From NCBI GenBank assembly GCA_013001365.1, contig JABDMQ010000315.1, positions 1-12,018 of the forward strand: a DNA stretch of 12,018 nt. The letters are read 5' to 3'. The stretch's first letter is position 1. Each line of letters begins with the position of its first letter. The notes beneath the pieces are model-generated. The model was not told where the DNA came from and did no database searches. It worked only from the letters and a program-made list of their open reading frames with translations. Position numbers and translations under genes: made by a program. The DNA comes from Flavobacteriaceae bacterium. GTDB lineage: Bacteria; Bacteroidota; Bacteroidia; Flavobacteriales; Flavobacteriaceae. Below are positions 1-7,060 of this stretch, piece after piece.

Positions 1-1406
1 ATATTCGATTCCGTGCAGAATAACTTGAAGTTCTGAGTAAGATATACTACGAATTCATCCCCGTAAACAAGTCCAAGTTCTGTCGTTGATACATCCTTTA
101 TAATGTAAGTAGGAGGATTAACGGCCAAGTCATTTAGAATTTCATCCTGTTCCTCTTCTCCAGAAATGAAAATAGAATAAAAATACACACTTGATGACAC
201 TCTTTCAGATAATGAAAGAATAGGGTTGCAATCACCTCCTAGAGCATAGATAAAATCATCTTCATCTGTATTCTCATAAAGCCATGCCGCAACCTTTTGG
301 TTATGGTCGATATCATTCTTAATTATCAAGCGCTTGGAATTAATATAAAGTGTCCTGTATGGCACAAAGACAATAAAGACAAAAAGAAGCCCAAAGCGAA
401 AATACCTGTCTTTTATTTTATCAAAATCAATACCTATTATATTCTTCATCTCATTTACTAGCAAGGCAGCAAGAATCAAGGAAAGTGCTGGAAGCATTTG
501 TTTTAACTGATGCCCATAGAAATACCCTGATAAATTGGCGGCCACTAGATCAAAAAAGAACCAGACCAAAATCCAACGGAAATACTTGTGTTTTAAAAGT
601 TCTTTTTGAAGGAACAGCAATAGCAAAATAGGATAGACAATTACAATCCTTGAATTGAGCCAAATGCTTGAAAATCCATCAAAATAATCCTGATTAAGAA
701 TTCTTGAGGATCCTGATTCAAATAGTATCAGCCAAGCTCCTTCAAAATATGATTGAAAGGTTACCCCTGATGAAATTAGTATCATAGAGCTAACCACTCC
801 GACAATTAATGTGCCCGATAAGATATACATTGCTCCAATAATCTTGGAATTGCCTTTAGAAGTATAAATATGAATACATAAGAGTGCTAATAGGGATATC
901 AATGCAATTTGCTTAAACAAAATGGCCATTCCTATTGCTGCACCGGCAATAATAAGCCATATGTTCTTTGGTACTTTGATGCGAAATTTTATGGTAAAAT
1001 AAAAAGCACTAATCGTAAACATGGTCATAAATGACTCGGTTTGGCCAACATAAGGACCATCAAGCATTTTCCATGCATTCATGAGACCATAGATGCACAT
1101 ACCTATGATTCCGGTAAATTCATTGAACACCATCTTTCCTATCTTATGAATAGTAAATGCGCCAATTATAATCGATAAGATTGCCAAGGCCCTTACGAAG
1201 AAGTCATTAACACCAAACAAGGCATCAGAAAGCCTATGAAGATAGAATATAGCAGGCGTTTTGTTCTCAATTGTTCCAACGTATGGAAGTATATCATTTC
1301 TGTTCCAAACCCTTCCGATGTAACTCCATATTCCTTCATCATTTCCAACTACGCCGTTAGAAGCGGCAATTATTAACATCACCAATAAAAACCCTAATAA
1401 GAACAA
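1..1406 (-). CDS. GT39/ArnT-like multi-pass membrane glycosyltransferase (3' end missing)
   Basis: The minus-strand frame stays open from about 1500 to the left edge, so the C-terminus lies outside the window. About 468 residues are visible. An N-terminal membrane segment is followed by a loop with GNDEGIWSYIG and then PYVGTIENKTPAIFYLH. The acidic DE pair, PY and K-P spacing are what I expect in the first periplasmic loop of PMT_2 (GT39, ArnT-like) enzymes, where the acidic residue is catalytic. About ten further hydrophobic segments follow, then a soluble domain at the end. Such enzymes move a sugar from a polyprenyl-phosphate carrier to an acceptor outside the inner membrane. Donor and acceptor are unknown. 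The gene lies just after the flavoprotein gene and is probably co-transcribed. The start is uncertain: no ATG precedes membrane segment 1. I chose TTG at 1406 because it keeps that segment whole. TTG 1385, GTG 1382 and ATG 1379 would cut into it. Confidence 0.8.
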   Translation of the reverse strand, partial: MFLLGFLLVMLIIAASNGVVGNDEGIWSYIGRVWNRNDILPYVGTIENKTPAIFYLHRLSDALFGVNDFFVRALAILSIIIGAFTIHKIGKMVFNEFTGIIGMCIYGLMNAWKMLDGPYVGQTESFMTMFTISAFYFTIKFRIKVPKNIWLIIAGAAIGMAILFKQIALISLLALLCIHIYTSKGNSKIIGAMYILSGTLIVGVVSSMILISSGVTFQSYFEGAWLILFESGSSRILNQDYFDGFSSIWLNSRIVIVYPILLLLFLQKELLKHKYFRWILVWFFFDLVAANLSGYFYGHQLKQMLPALSLILAALLVNEMKNIIGIDFDKIKDRYFRFGLLFVFIVFVPYRTLYINSKRLIIKNDIDHNQKVAAWLYENTDEDDFIYALGGDCNPILSLSERVSSSVYFYSIFISGEEEQDEILNDLAVNPPTYIIKDVSTTELGLVYGDEFVVYLTQNFKLFCTESN

Positions 1407-1431
1407 GGGCTTGGATATAATAAGATCTATG

Positions 1432-3018
1432 TTACTTCTCTTCGTGATAACTTTCTTCTGTATTAATATTCCAGATGTTCTCCTTGGATGTTTTACCAGA
1501 AATAATATTTTCCACAGTTAACATGGCTGTTAGCATGGAGTGATCTTGATTATTGTATTTATGCATCCCATTTCTTCCTATCAAGAATAAATTCTTGAAA
1601 CCATCCAAATACTCCCTAATTTCATGGAATCGTGAATACGTCCCGAAATATGCAGGATATGTTTTAGGTGCCTTTATAACCGTTCCGTCCATTACGTCTT
1701 GTTTGTCGATCAATCCGATCTTGTTCAATTCTTCTATCGCAAAATCAAGGAACTCCGCCTCGGACATCTCCCATAACTCGTCTCCTTCATTGCAAAAATA
1801 TTCAAGCCCCAACCAAACCTTATCTAAATCAGATACCATGTAAGGCGACCAGTTATTGAATATTTGCAGCCTTCCTAGTTTAACATCGTTTTCTTGAATA
1901 TATATCCAATTATCAGGAATCAATTCATTAAGCGTTGGATTCTTTGACTTATTCTTTGCCTTTAATTCTTTCAATAACAATCCTACGGTTATAAAATCCC
2001 TATACTGAAGTCCAGCACCAACCTCTTGCACATTCTTCGGAACTTTATTTCCTAAACCCTTGATCAATTCCTTGATAGGCATTGTAGAGATGAAAAAGGA
2101 ACCTTCAATTCTTTGTTTTTTCTGGTTAGAATCACTTGAATAAGCAACATTAACAATTTCTTTGCCAAAGAATTGGATTTCACTAACAGTGGCATCCATG
2201 ATTATTGAACCTCCTTTATCCTTGACTATTTCAGCAACGGTTTCCCACATCTGACCGGGGCCATATTTTGGATACATGAACTGGTCGATCAAACTCGTTT
2301 CAGTGCTCTTCTGTTCAATGGAGTTATCCTTAACGAACACTGATTTTAAAGAGTGTAGTACAGCTTTAGTAATGGATAATCCCTTAATTCTCTGCGCTCC
2401 CCAATCTGCAGCAATCTCTGAACATGGCACACCCCAGACTTTTGCTGTATAATCTTTGAAGAACGTCTCATATAGTTCAGTGCCGAATCTACTGATAAAG
2501 AAATCTTCAAGGGAATTGACATTTTTAATAGGTTTGATCTTTACCTTCAAATAGGTGAATCCTATTTTGAGTAATCTTGAGAATCCCAGTCCTTTTATGG
2601 TTCTCCAATTTATTGAGATTGGATAATCAAAGAACTTTCTCAAGAAAAATATCCGAGATAACCTGCTTCTTATAAGCATAACCTTGTCAGTCCTTTCTGG
2701 GTCCGGACCATCTTCTGTTAGCTTGCCATGATTTGCTTTAACACCAAGCTTAGTTTCTTTTAAACTTTCGTCCTTTGCCAATTGTCCTTGCACTGGTAAG
2801 ATGTTGGTCCACCAATTCATGACCCTTTCTGATTTGGAAAAAAAACGATGACCTCCAATGTCCATGCGATTTCCATTATGAACGACAGTTCTTGAAAGCC
2901 CTCCTATTTCATTACTTCTCTCAAGGATAATTGGTTTAATGTCCGTTTTTGTAACCAACTCGTAGGCGGCCGTTAAGCCGGCTGGTCCTGCTCCTATGAT
3001 AATAGCAGTTCTAGACAT
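1432..3018 (-). CDS. FAD-dependent NAD(P)-binding oxidoreductase, UDP-galactopyranose mutase/HemY-like
   Basis: A 528-residue flavoprotein. The N-terminus has the dinucleotide-binding fold with GAGPAG (residues 9-14), an acidic strand end (ILERS) and IGGLSRTV. GGHRFF follows at 55-60, then a segment with GPDPERTDKVMLIRSRLSRI and FFDYPI (about 104-134). KVWGVPCSEIAADWGAQRI (about 193-211) resembles the substrate-domain signature of UDP-galactopyranose mutases, and GRNGMHKYNNQDHS (481-494) is the C-terminal FAD-contacting block. These features place it in the amine-oxidase/HemY/UGM superfamily, in a subgroup often labelled protoporphyrinogen oxidase but commonly found beside sugar genes. It has no signal peptide, so it is probably cytosolic. 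The membrane glycosyltransferase just downstream favours a sugar-nucleotide or lipid-sugar role over haem synthesis. That is inference. I chose ATG 3018 because GAGPAG then sits at the usual distance. The in-frame ATG at 3042 lies within a probable terminator stem. Confidence 0.85.
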   Translation of the reverse strand: MSRTAIIIGAGPAGLTAAYELVTKTDIKPIILERSNEIGGLSRTVVHNGNRMDIGGHRFFSKSERVMNWWTNILPVQGQLAKDESLKETKLGVKANHGKLTEDGPDPERTDKVMLIRSRLSRIFFLRKFFDYPISINWRTIKGLGFSRLLKIGFTYLKVKIKPIKNVNSLEDFFISRFGTELYETFFKDYTAKVWGVPCSEIAADWGAQRIKGLSITKAVLHSLKSVFVKDNSIEQKSTETSLIDQFMYPKYGPGQMWETVAEIVKDKGGSIIMDATVSEIQFFGKEIVNVAYSSDSNQKKQRIEGSFFISTMPIKELIKGLGNKVPKNVQEVGAGLQYRDFITVGLLLKELKAKNKSKNPTLNELIPDNWIYIQENDVKLGRLQIFNNWSPYMVSDLDKVWLGLEYFCNEGDELWEMSEAEFLDFAIEELNKIGLIDKQDVMDGTVIKAPKTYPAYFGTYSRFHEIREYLDGFKNLFLIGRNGMHKYNNQDHSMLTAMLTVENIISGKTSKENIWNINTEESYHEEK

Positions 3019-3033
3019 TAAATGGATTTTGAC

Positions 3034-3097
3034 AAAAATCAATCATATGCCCGTGATATTGTGTATTACAAAATAGAATAATCACAGGCATTGATTT
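3034..3097 (-). terminator. Intrinsic terminator after tRNA-Arg
   Basis: On the minus strand, AATCA-ATGCCTGTGAT (3096-3081) can pair with ATCACGGGCAT-A-TGATT (3057-3041). The 16-bp stem has one G-U pair and one bulged A, with a loop of about 23 nt. The run GATTTTT (ending at 3034) follows directly. The plus strand lacks a comparable T-run, so the signal points leftward, ending the yqeY-tRNA transcript. The large loop is atypical and the strength is unknown. The hairpin lies only about 15 nt before the ATG of the next gene, which therefore needs its own promoter or read-through. Confidence 0.6.
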
Positions 3098-3099
3098 AG

Positions 3100-3173
3100 T
3101 GACCGCGGAGGGATTCAAACCCCCAACCCTCAGAGCCGAAATCTGATGCGCTATTCAGTTGCGCCACGCGGCC
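3100..3173 (-). tRNA. tRNA-Arg (anticodon UCG)
   Basis: A full 74-nt cloverleaf can be folded by eye. The acceptor stem is GGCCGCG with CGCGGTC (one G-U), the D stem is GCGC/GCGC, the anticodon stem TCAGA/TCTGA carries loop TTTCGGC, the variable loop is GGGTT, and the T arm is GGGGG-TTTGAAT-CCCTC. The loop places UCG at positions 34-36, which reads the arginine codon CGA. The discriminator base is A. CCA is not encoded (the next bases are CTA), so it must be added by nucleotidyltransferase. The gene begins 7 nt after the yqeY stop on the same strand, with a hairpin terminator right after it. It is probably cut from a yqeY-tRNA co-transcript, although a promoter inside yqeY cannot be excluded. 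Confidence 0.95.
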
Positions 3174-3180
3174 GTTTAGT

Positions 3181-3630
3181 TTATGTTAGTTTATTGCGTA
3201 CAATTGTTGAAATTGTCTTGCCATCAGCTTGACCTGCCAATTCCTTGCTCACGATACCCATGACCTTGCCCATATCCTTCATACCTTCAGCACCAATTGA
3301 TTCTATGGTCATGACTACGACCTTCTCTATTTCTTCTTCACTTAAGGCTTCTGGCAAGAATTGACTTATTACCTCGGCTTCATCCAATTCTGGCACTGCA
3401 AGGTCTTTCCTTTCTTGTTCAAGATAAATCGCTGCACTGTCCTTGCGTTGCTTGACTAATTTCTGTAATATTTTAAGCTCATGTTCTTCCGACAGTTCTT
3501 CTCCCGCACCACTTTCAGTCTGTGCTAGTAAAATTGCAGATTTGACTGCTCTTAATGCAGTCAATGCGGTCTGGTCCTTAGCTTTCATGGCAGCTTTCAT
3601 AGCTGTCATTACATCTTGTTGTAAACTCAT
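3181..3630 (-). CDS. yqeY: GatB/YqeY family protein
   Basis: A 149-residue soluble protein matching the YqeY family from end to end. It has an N-terminal helical half (LTALRAVKSAILLAQTESG, then KILQKLVKQRKDSAAIYLEQERKDLA, about residues 23-77) and a C-terminal helical half with ISQFLPEALSEEEIE and GMKDMGKVMGIVSKELAGQADGKTIS (about 89-144). The C-terminal half is related to the tail of GatB, the amidotransferase subunit that handles misacylated Glu/Asn-tRNA. YqeY itself lacks the catalytic GatB core. Its exact role is not established, although a tRNA-related role is often proposed. It lies after ftsZ but is separated from it by a probable terminator, so it seems to start a new transcript that includes tRNA-Arg. 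ATG 3630 gives the usual family N-terminus and length. Confidence 0.93.
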   Translation of the reverse strand: MSLQQDVMTAMKAAMKAKDQTALTALRAVKSAILLAQTESGAGEELSEEHELKILQKLVKQRKDSAAIYLEQERKDLAVPELDEAEVISQFLPEALSEEEIEKVVVMTIESIGAEGMKDMGKVMGIVSKELAGQADGKTISTIVRNKLT

Positions 3631-3648
3631 GGATTATATTAATTTGGG

Positions 3649-3656
3649 CAAAGATA
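3649..3656 (-). promoter_or_regulatory. Candidate Bacteroidota-type -7 element for yqeY-tRNA-Arg
   Basis: The minus strand reads TATCTTTG, an exact match to the TAnnTTTG -7 consensus known for Bacteroidota primary sigma factors. It lies about 18 nt before the yqeY ATG, which would give a very short leader. I find no convincing TTG/TTTG -33 element at the expected 19-21 nt upstream. The eight bases lie in the U-rich tail of the ftsZ terminator, so the match could be chance. Confidence 0.3.
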
Positions 3657-3696
3657 AAAATAAACCCAAGAAGCTTGAGGGAATCTTCTCGGGTTT
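3651..3696 (-). terminator. Intrinsic terminator after ftsZ
   Basis: On the minus strand, AAACCCGAGAAG (3696-3685) pairs with CTTCTTGGGTTT (3673-3662). This is a 12-bp stem with a single G-U, closing an 11-nt loop. A-TTTTT-ATCTT follows. The position 25 nt after the ftsZ stop, the GC-rich middle of the stem and the downstream T-run make it a good end for the dcw transcript. The plus strand has only a weak T-run, so it looks unidirectional. Confidence 0.68.
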
Positions 3697-3720
3697 ATAA
3701 AGATTTGGATTAATTAAAGA

Positions 3721-5703
3721 TCAATCTGGTTTGTCATGCAAAAATGAATTGTTGCTTCTCAATGTCAGGTCTTCATTCTCATCTGTCCCCAATGTTGTTC
3801 TTGATGCATTGGACTCTGAAGAATGTTGAGCATCTTCTAGATCAACACCTTGTCGCTTGTAGGCTGGCACTTTTTCAATATCATCTATCTTCGCATTATT
3901 GAATTTATAGTTAAAATCCTTCATCTTGCGCCTGCGCTCATCGGCTCTTTCCTTTAGCAAGGCTGATATAGGGCTGTTCATTGGATCGATCTCTTCGGAT
4001 GGTACCTCTGATTGCTCAGTTTCCGCTACGACCTTTTTTTCAAAAACAATTTCGTCATCACTAATATCATCTGGTTGGGCAGTATTCAATGAAGATTCAA
4101 GTTCAATATAATCTTCAAGTACATATCGCATTTCACCATCTTCATTCGCTTCTGTTACTGGAATTAGTTCTATATGATCCTTAACATTCAATTCCTTTAC
4201 GTCTTCATCCAATTCAAAAGAAATTTTCTCTTCGATGATGGTTTCAGTTTCAGTTTCATTTGGTTGTTCTGCCGCAGCACTTAAAGGTAAATCGAACGTA
4301 AGTGTAATTTGTTCCTCTTCTTCGGTGTATGCCTCCATCACCTCTTTCTCGTTGTCTACAGATGTTATAATGAATTCTTCATCCAACACTTCAGAATCTG
4401 CAAGGACCTCTTCATAGCTCACGTTGATATTCTTGATGACTTCTGTAGTTGGAACCAAATCCAAGGATTCCTCAACATCGATCTCTGGCATCAAATTTTG
4501 CTCGCTCACAATGTTTTCTTCTGAAGTGCTCAATTCTTCTTCATCTTCGTTCAATTCCAAAGTATGACGAACAATCGTTTCTTCCATATTAAGGGTTATG
4601 TCCGGTCTAATTATAGCTGGGTCAACCTCTTTCTGGGAAAGATCTTGTTCTATGGATTGGTCATCTTCTAAAGCATGAATGACTTTTTTAACTTCAGTAT
4701 TGGCGATTTCGTCCTGTTGTTCAATATTGAATCCAGTAGCGATAATTGTTACTGATATCGATTCTCCAAGGTCCTGGTCCTCACCTACGCCCATGATAAT
4801 ATTAGCACCATGACCAGCTTCACTTTGTATGTGGTCGTTGATCTCACCAATTTCATCAATCGTGATTTCTTGAGTACCTGAAACAATTAACAGCAATACA
4901 TTCTTGGCTCCAGTTATTTTATTATCATTCAGTAATGGCGAGTCCAAAGCTTTAACAATAGCTTCTTGCGCTCGATTTTGACCTGTAGATATGGCTGACC
5001 CCATAATGGCAGTTCCACTATTGCTCAATACCGTTTTCGCATCTCGTAAATCGATATTTTGAGTGTAGTGATGTGTAATTACTTCGGCTATGCCCCTTGC
5101 AGCAGTAGACAATACCTCATCAGCCTTAGCAAACCCTGCCTTGAATCCAAGATTTCCATATACCTCCCTTAATTTGTTATTATTTATTACTATCAAGGAA
5201 TCGACTTGATTTCTTAGATTCTCAATGCCTATTTGCGCTTGTTCACATCTCATTTTACCCTCAAACTGAAAAGGCATAGTAACAATACCAACAGTCAGTA
5301 TATTCAGTTCTCTGGCCATTTTCGCAATTATAGGAGCAGCACCCGTACCTGTTCCTCCACCCATACCAGCAGTGATGAAAATCATCTTGGTATTCGTGTC
5401 TAACATGCGCTTGATATCTTCAAAGCTTTCAACGGCAGATTTTTCACCAACTTCTGGATTAGCTCCTGCTCCTAATCCCTCAGTAAGGTTAACACCGAGT
5501 TGGATCTTATTTGGCACACCACTATTTTGAAGGGCTTGGGCATCTGTATTACAGATTACAAAGTCCACACCTTTGATGCCTTGCTGGAACATATAATTAA
5601 TGGCATTGCTTCCACCACCACCAACACCAATGACCTTAATGACATTGGATTGATTTTTTGGAAGGTCGAATGCTATACCTCCGAATTCTTTTTTGCTGCT
5701 CAT
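3721..5703 (-). CDS. ftsZ: Cell division protein FtsZ with long acidic C-terminal extension
   Basis: The tubulin-like GTPase that polymerises into the Z-ring and recruits the divisome. The N-terminal GTP-binding domain shows GVGGGGSNA (about residues 26-34), NTDAQAL (52-58), the tubulin signature GGGTGTG (115-121) and MPFQFEGKMR. The T7 synergy loop NIDLRDAK (216-223) keeps N216, D218 and D221, which complete the GTPase site of the adjacent subunit. The C-terminal domain ends near 330. The remaining 330 residues are mostly an acidic, presumably disordered linker. They then contain a basic stretch (584-600), PAYKRQGV (613-620) and the end NNSFLHDKPD. The protein is 660 residues, against about 380 in E. 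coli, but this long form is what I recall as usual in Bacteroidota. The gene lies 34 nt after ftsA and is the last gene before a terminator. ATG 5703 puts GGGGSNA at the normal distance. Confidence 0.98.
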   Translation of the reverse strand: MSSKKEFGGIAFDLPKNQSNVIKVIGVGGGGSNAINYMFQQGIKGVDFVICNTDAQALQNSGVPNKIQLGVNLTEGLGAGANPEVGEKSAVESFEDIKRMLDTNTKMIFITAGMGGGTGTGAAPIIAKMARELNILTVGIVTMPFQFEGKMRCEQAQIGIENLRNQVDSLIVINNNKLREVYGNLGFKAGFAKADEVLSTAARGIAEVITHHYTQNIDLRDAKTVLSNSGTAIMGSAISTGQNRAQEAIVKALDSPLLNDNKITGAKNVLLLIVSGTQEITIDEIGEINDHIQSEAGHGANIIMGVGEDQDLGESISVTIIATGFNIEQQDEIANTEVKKVIHALEDDQSIEQDLSQKEVDPAIIRPDITLNMEETIVRHTLELNEDEEELSTSEENIVSEQNLMPEIDVEESLDLVPTTEVIKNINVSYEEVLADSEVLDEEFIITSVDNEKEVMEAYTEEEEQITLTFDLPLSAAAEQPNETETETIIEEKISFELDEDVKELNVKDHIELIPVTEANEDGEMRYVLEDYIELESSLNTAQPDDISDDEIVFEKKVVAETEQSEVPSEEIDPMNSPISALLKERADERRRKMKDFNYKFNNAKIDDIEKVPAYKRQGVDLEDAQHSSESNASRTTLGTDENEDLTLRSNNSFLHDKPD

Positions 5704-5737
5704 AGATTATTAATTATGGGTTGTTTTGTTCTTTTTA

Positions 5738-7057
5738 TTATTCTGCATTGTCCAGAAAATCCTTGACGCGTTCGGTCAATTTGTCTAGAAATGATCTTCG
5801 TTCTTTTATTGGTTGGCCTTCAACTTCATTTTCACCTTCTTCTGAGGTATCGCCATGTTGCTCCATAACACCTGCTACTTGCTCGGAATGTTTTCGTTCC
5901 TGTCTTTTTACACCATCCATCACAAGTCCTACAGCCGTAGCAAATAATGGGCTTGTTACATCCTCATCGTTACCACCTGCTAGATGTTCGTTAGGATACC
6001 CAACTCTAGTGTCCATCCCAGTAATGTATTCAACCAACTGCTTTAAATGCTTAAGTTGACTGCCTCCACCTGTTAAGACAATTCCAGCAATGAGTTTCTT
6101 CTTCTGCTCTTCATGACCGTAGTTCTTTATCTCTACATACACTTGCTCTACGATTTCAACGACTCTTGCATGAATTATCTTTGAAAGATTCTTGAGAGTG
6201 ATTTCTTTCGGCTCCCTACCTCTTAATCCAGGAATGGATACAATTTCGTTGTCCTTGTTTTCACCTGGCCAAGCTGACCCGAATTTAATTTTCAGAAGTT
6301 CGGCTTGTTTTTCGATTATTGAGCATCCTTCTTTTATATCTTCAGTAATCACATTACCGCCAAAAGGAATTACGGCTGTATGTCGTATAATTCCATCTCT
6401 GAAAATCGCAAGGTCGGTTGTTCCACCTCCAATATCTATTAAAGCAACACCAGCTTCTTTTTCTTCTTGACTTAGCACTGCATTTGCTGATGCCAAGGGC
6501 TCTAATGTGATGCCTTCCAGTTGCAATCCTGCACTTTTGACACATCTACCAATATTCCTAATAGAGGATACCTGACCTACAACCACATGAAAATTAGCCT
6601 CCAAACGGCCACCGTACATGCCAATTGGCTCTTTTATCTCTGCTTGACCATCGACCTTATACTCTTGTGGCAAAACATGAATGATCTCTTCCCCAGGCAG
6701 CATTACCAATTTGTGTACTTGATTGATCAATCGTTCGATATCATCTTCATCAATGACCAATTCTGAATTTGCTCTTGTTATATAATCACTATGTTGTAAG
6801 CTACGTATGTGCTGCCCTGCAATACCAACAGTTACCTCCTCTATTTTCATGCCTGCTGCTGCCTCAGCTTCCTGGACTGCTTGCTGAATGGACTGGATGG
6901 TTTGGGTTATATTATTGACCACACCTCGATGAACACCTAGGCTTCTTGATTTACCAATTCCTAATATTTCCAACTTGCCATACTCATTCTTGCGACCGAT
7001 CATGGCAACTATCTTGGTTGTTCCAATGTCTAGGCCTACTGATATATTCTGTTCCAT
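5738..7057 (-). CDS. ftsA: Cell division protein FtsA
   Basis: An actin-like ATPase that tethers FtsZ filaments to the inner membrane. Phosphate-1 motif DIGTTK is at residues 10-15. The SHS2/1C subdomain follows (about 80-165). Phosphate-2 motif DIGGGTTD is at 208-215 and the adenosine motif LTGGGSQL at 328-335. After a low-complexity acidic linker (about 390-415), the protein ends in RRSFLDKLTERVKDFLDNAE, which fits an amphipathic membrane-targeting helix with large hydrophobics on one face and basic residues beside it. The length of 439 residues is close to the family norm of about 420. The start ATG 7057 lies 3 nt after the ftsQ stop, which suggests translational coupling, and ftsZ follows directly. 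All nucleotide-binding motifs are intact. Confidence 0.97.
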   Translation of the reverse strand: MEQNISVGLDIGTTKIVAMIGRKNEYGKLEILGIGKSRSLGVHRGVVNNITQTIQSIQQAVQEAEAAAGMKIEEVTVGIAGQHIRSLQHSDYITRANSELVIDEDDIERLINQVHKLVMLPGEEIIHVLPQEYKVDGQAEIKEPIGMYGGRLEANFHVVVGQVSSIRNIGRCVKSAGLQLEGITLEPLASANAVLSQEEKEAGVALIDIGGGTTDLAIFRDGIIRHTAVIPFGGNVITEDIKEGCSIIEKQAELLKIKFGSAWPGENKDNEIVSIPGLRGREPKEITLKNLSKIIHARVVEIVEQVYVEIKNYGHEEQKKKLIAGIVLTGGGSQLKHLKQLVEYITGMDTRVGYPNEHLAGGNDEDVTSPLFATAVGLVMDGVKRQERKHSEQVAGVMEQHGDTSEEGENEVEGQPIKERRSFLDKLTERVKDFLDNAE

Positions 7058-7060
7058 AAT

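Noticed and set aside
1553..1843. Plus-strand open frame of 96 codons inside the flavoprotein gene
   Set aside because: It is fully antisense to a well-supported gene, shows no family motif and its composition is that of a shadow frame.
3019..3042. N-terminal extension of the flavoprotein from ATG 3042
   Set aside because: It would add eight residues before the usual MSRTAIIIGAGPAG start and is encoded by the terminator T-run and stem.
3100..3173. tRNA gene as an integration (attachment) site for a mobile element
   Set aside because: No integrase, no repeat of the tRNA 3' end and no foreign-looking genes are visible on either side within the window.
4120..4700. Possible tandem repeat or low-complexity insertion in ftsZ
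   Set aside because: Glu/Asp-rich but no repeated nucleotide or peptide unit could be aligned by eye; it fits the ordinary variable FtsZ linker.
5704..5737. Promoter for ftsZ in the ftsA-ftsZ gap
   Set aside because: No TAnnTTTG or -33 element is seen in the 34-nt AT-rich spacer; a promoter inside ftsA cannot be excluded.
5721..6059. Plus-strand open frame of 112 codons antisense to ftsA, the longest on that strand
   Set aside because: Ser/Cys/Pro-rich translation typical of an antisense frame, no recognisable domain, and ftsA motifs are intact on the other strand.
6354..6545. Minus-strand 63-codon frame within ftsA
   Set aside because: Out-of-frame overlap within ftsA; Arg/Cys/Trp-rich with no motif.
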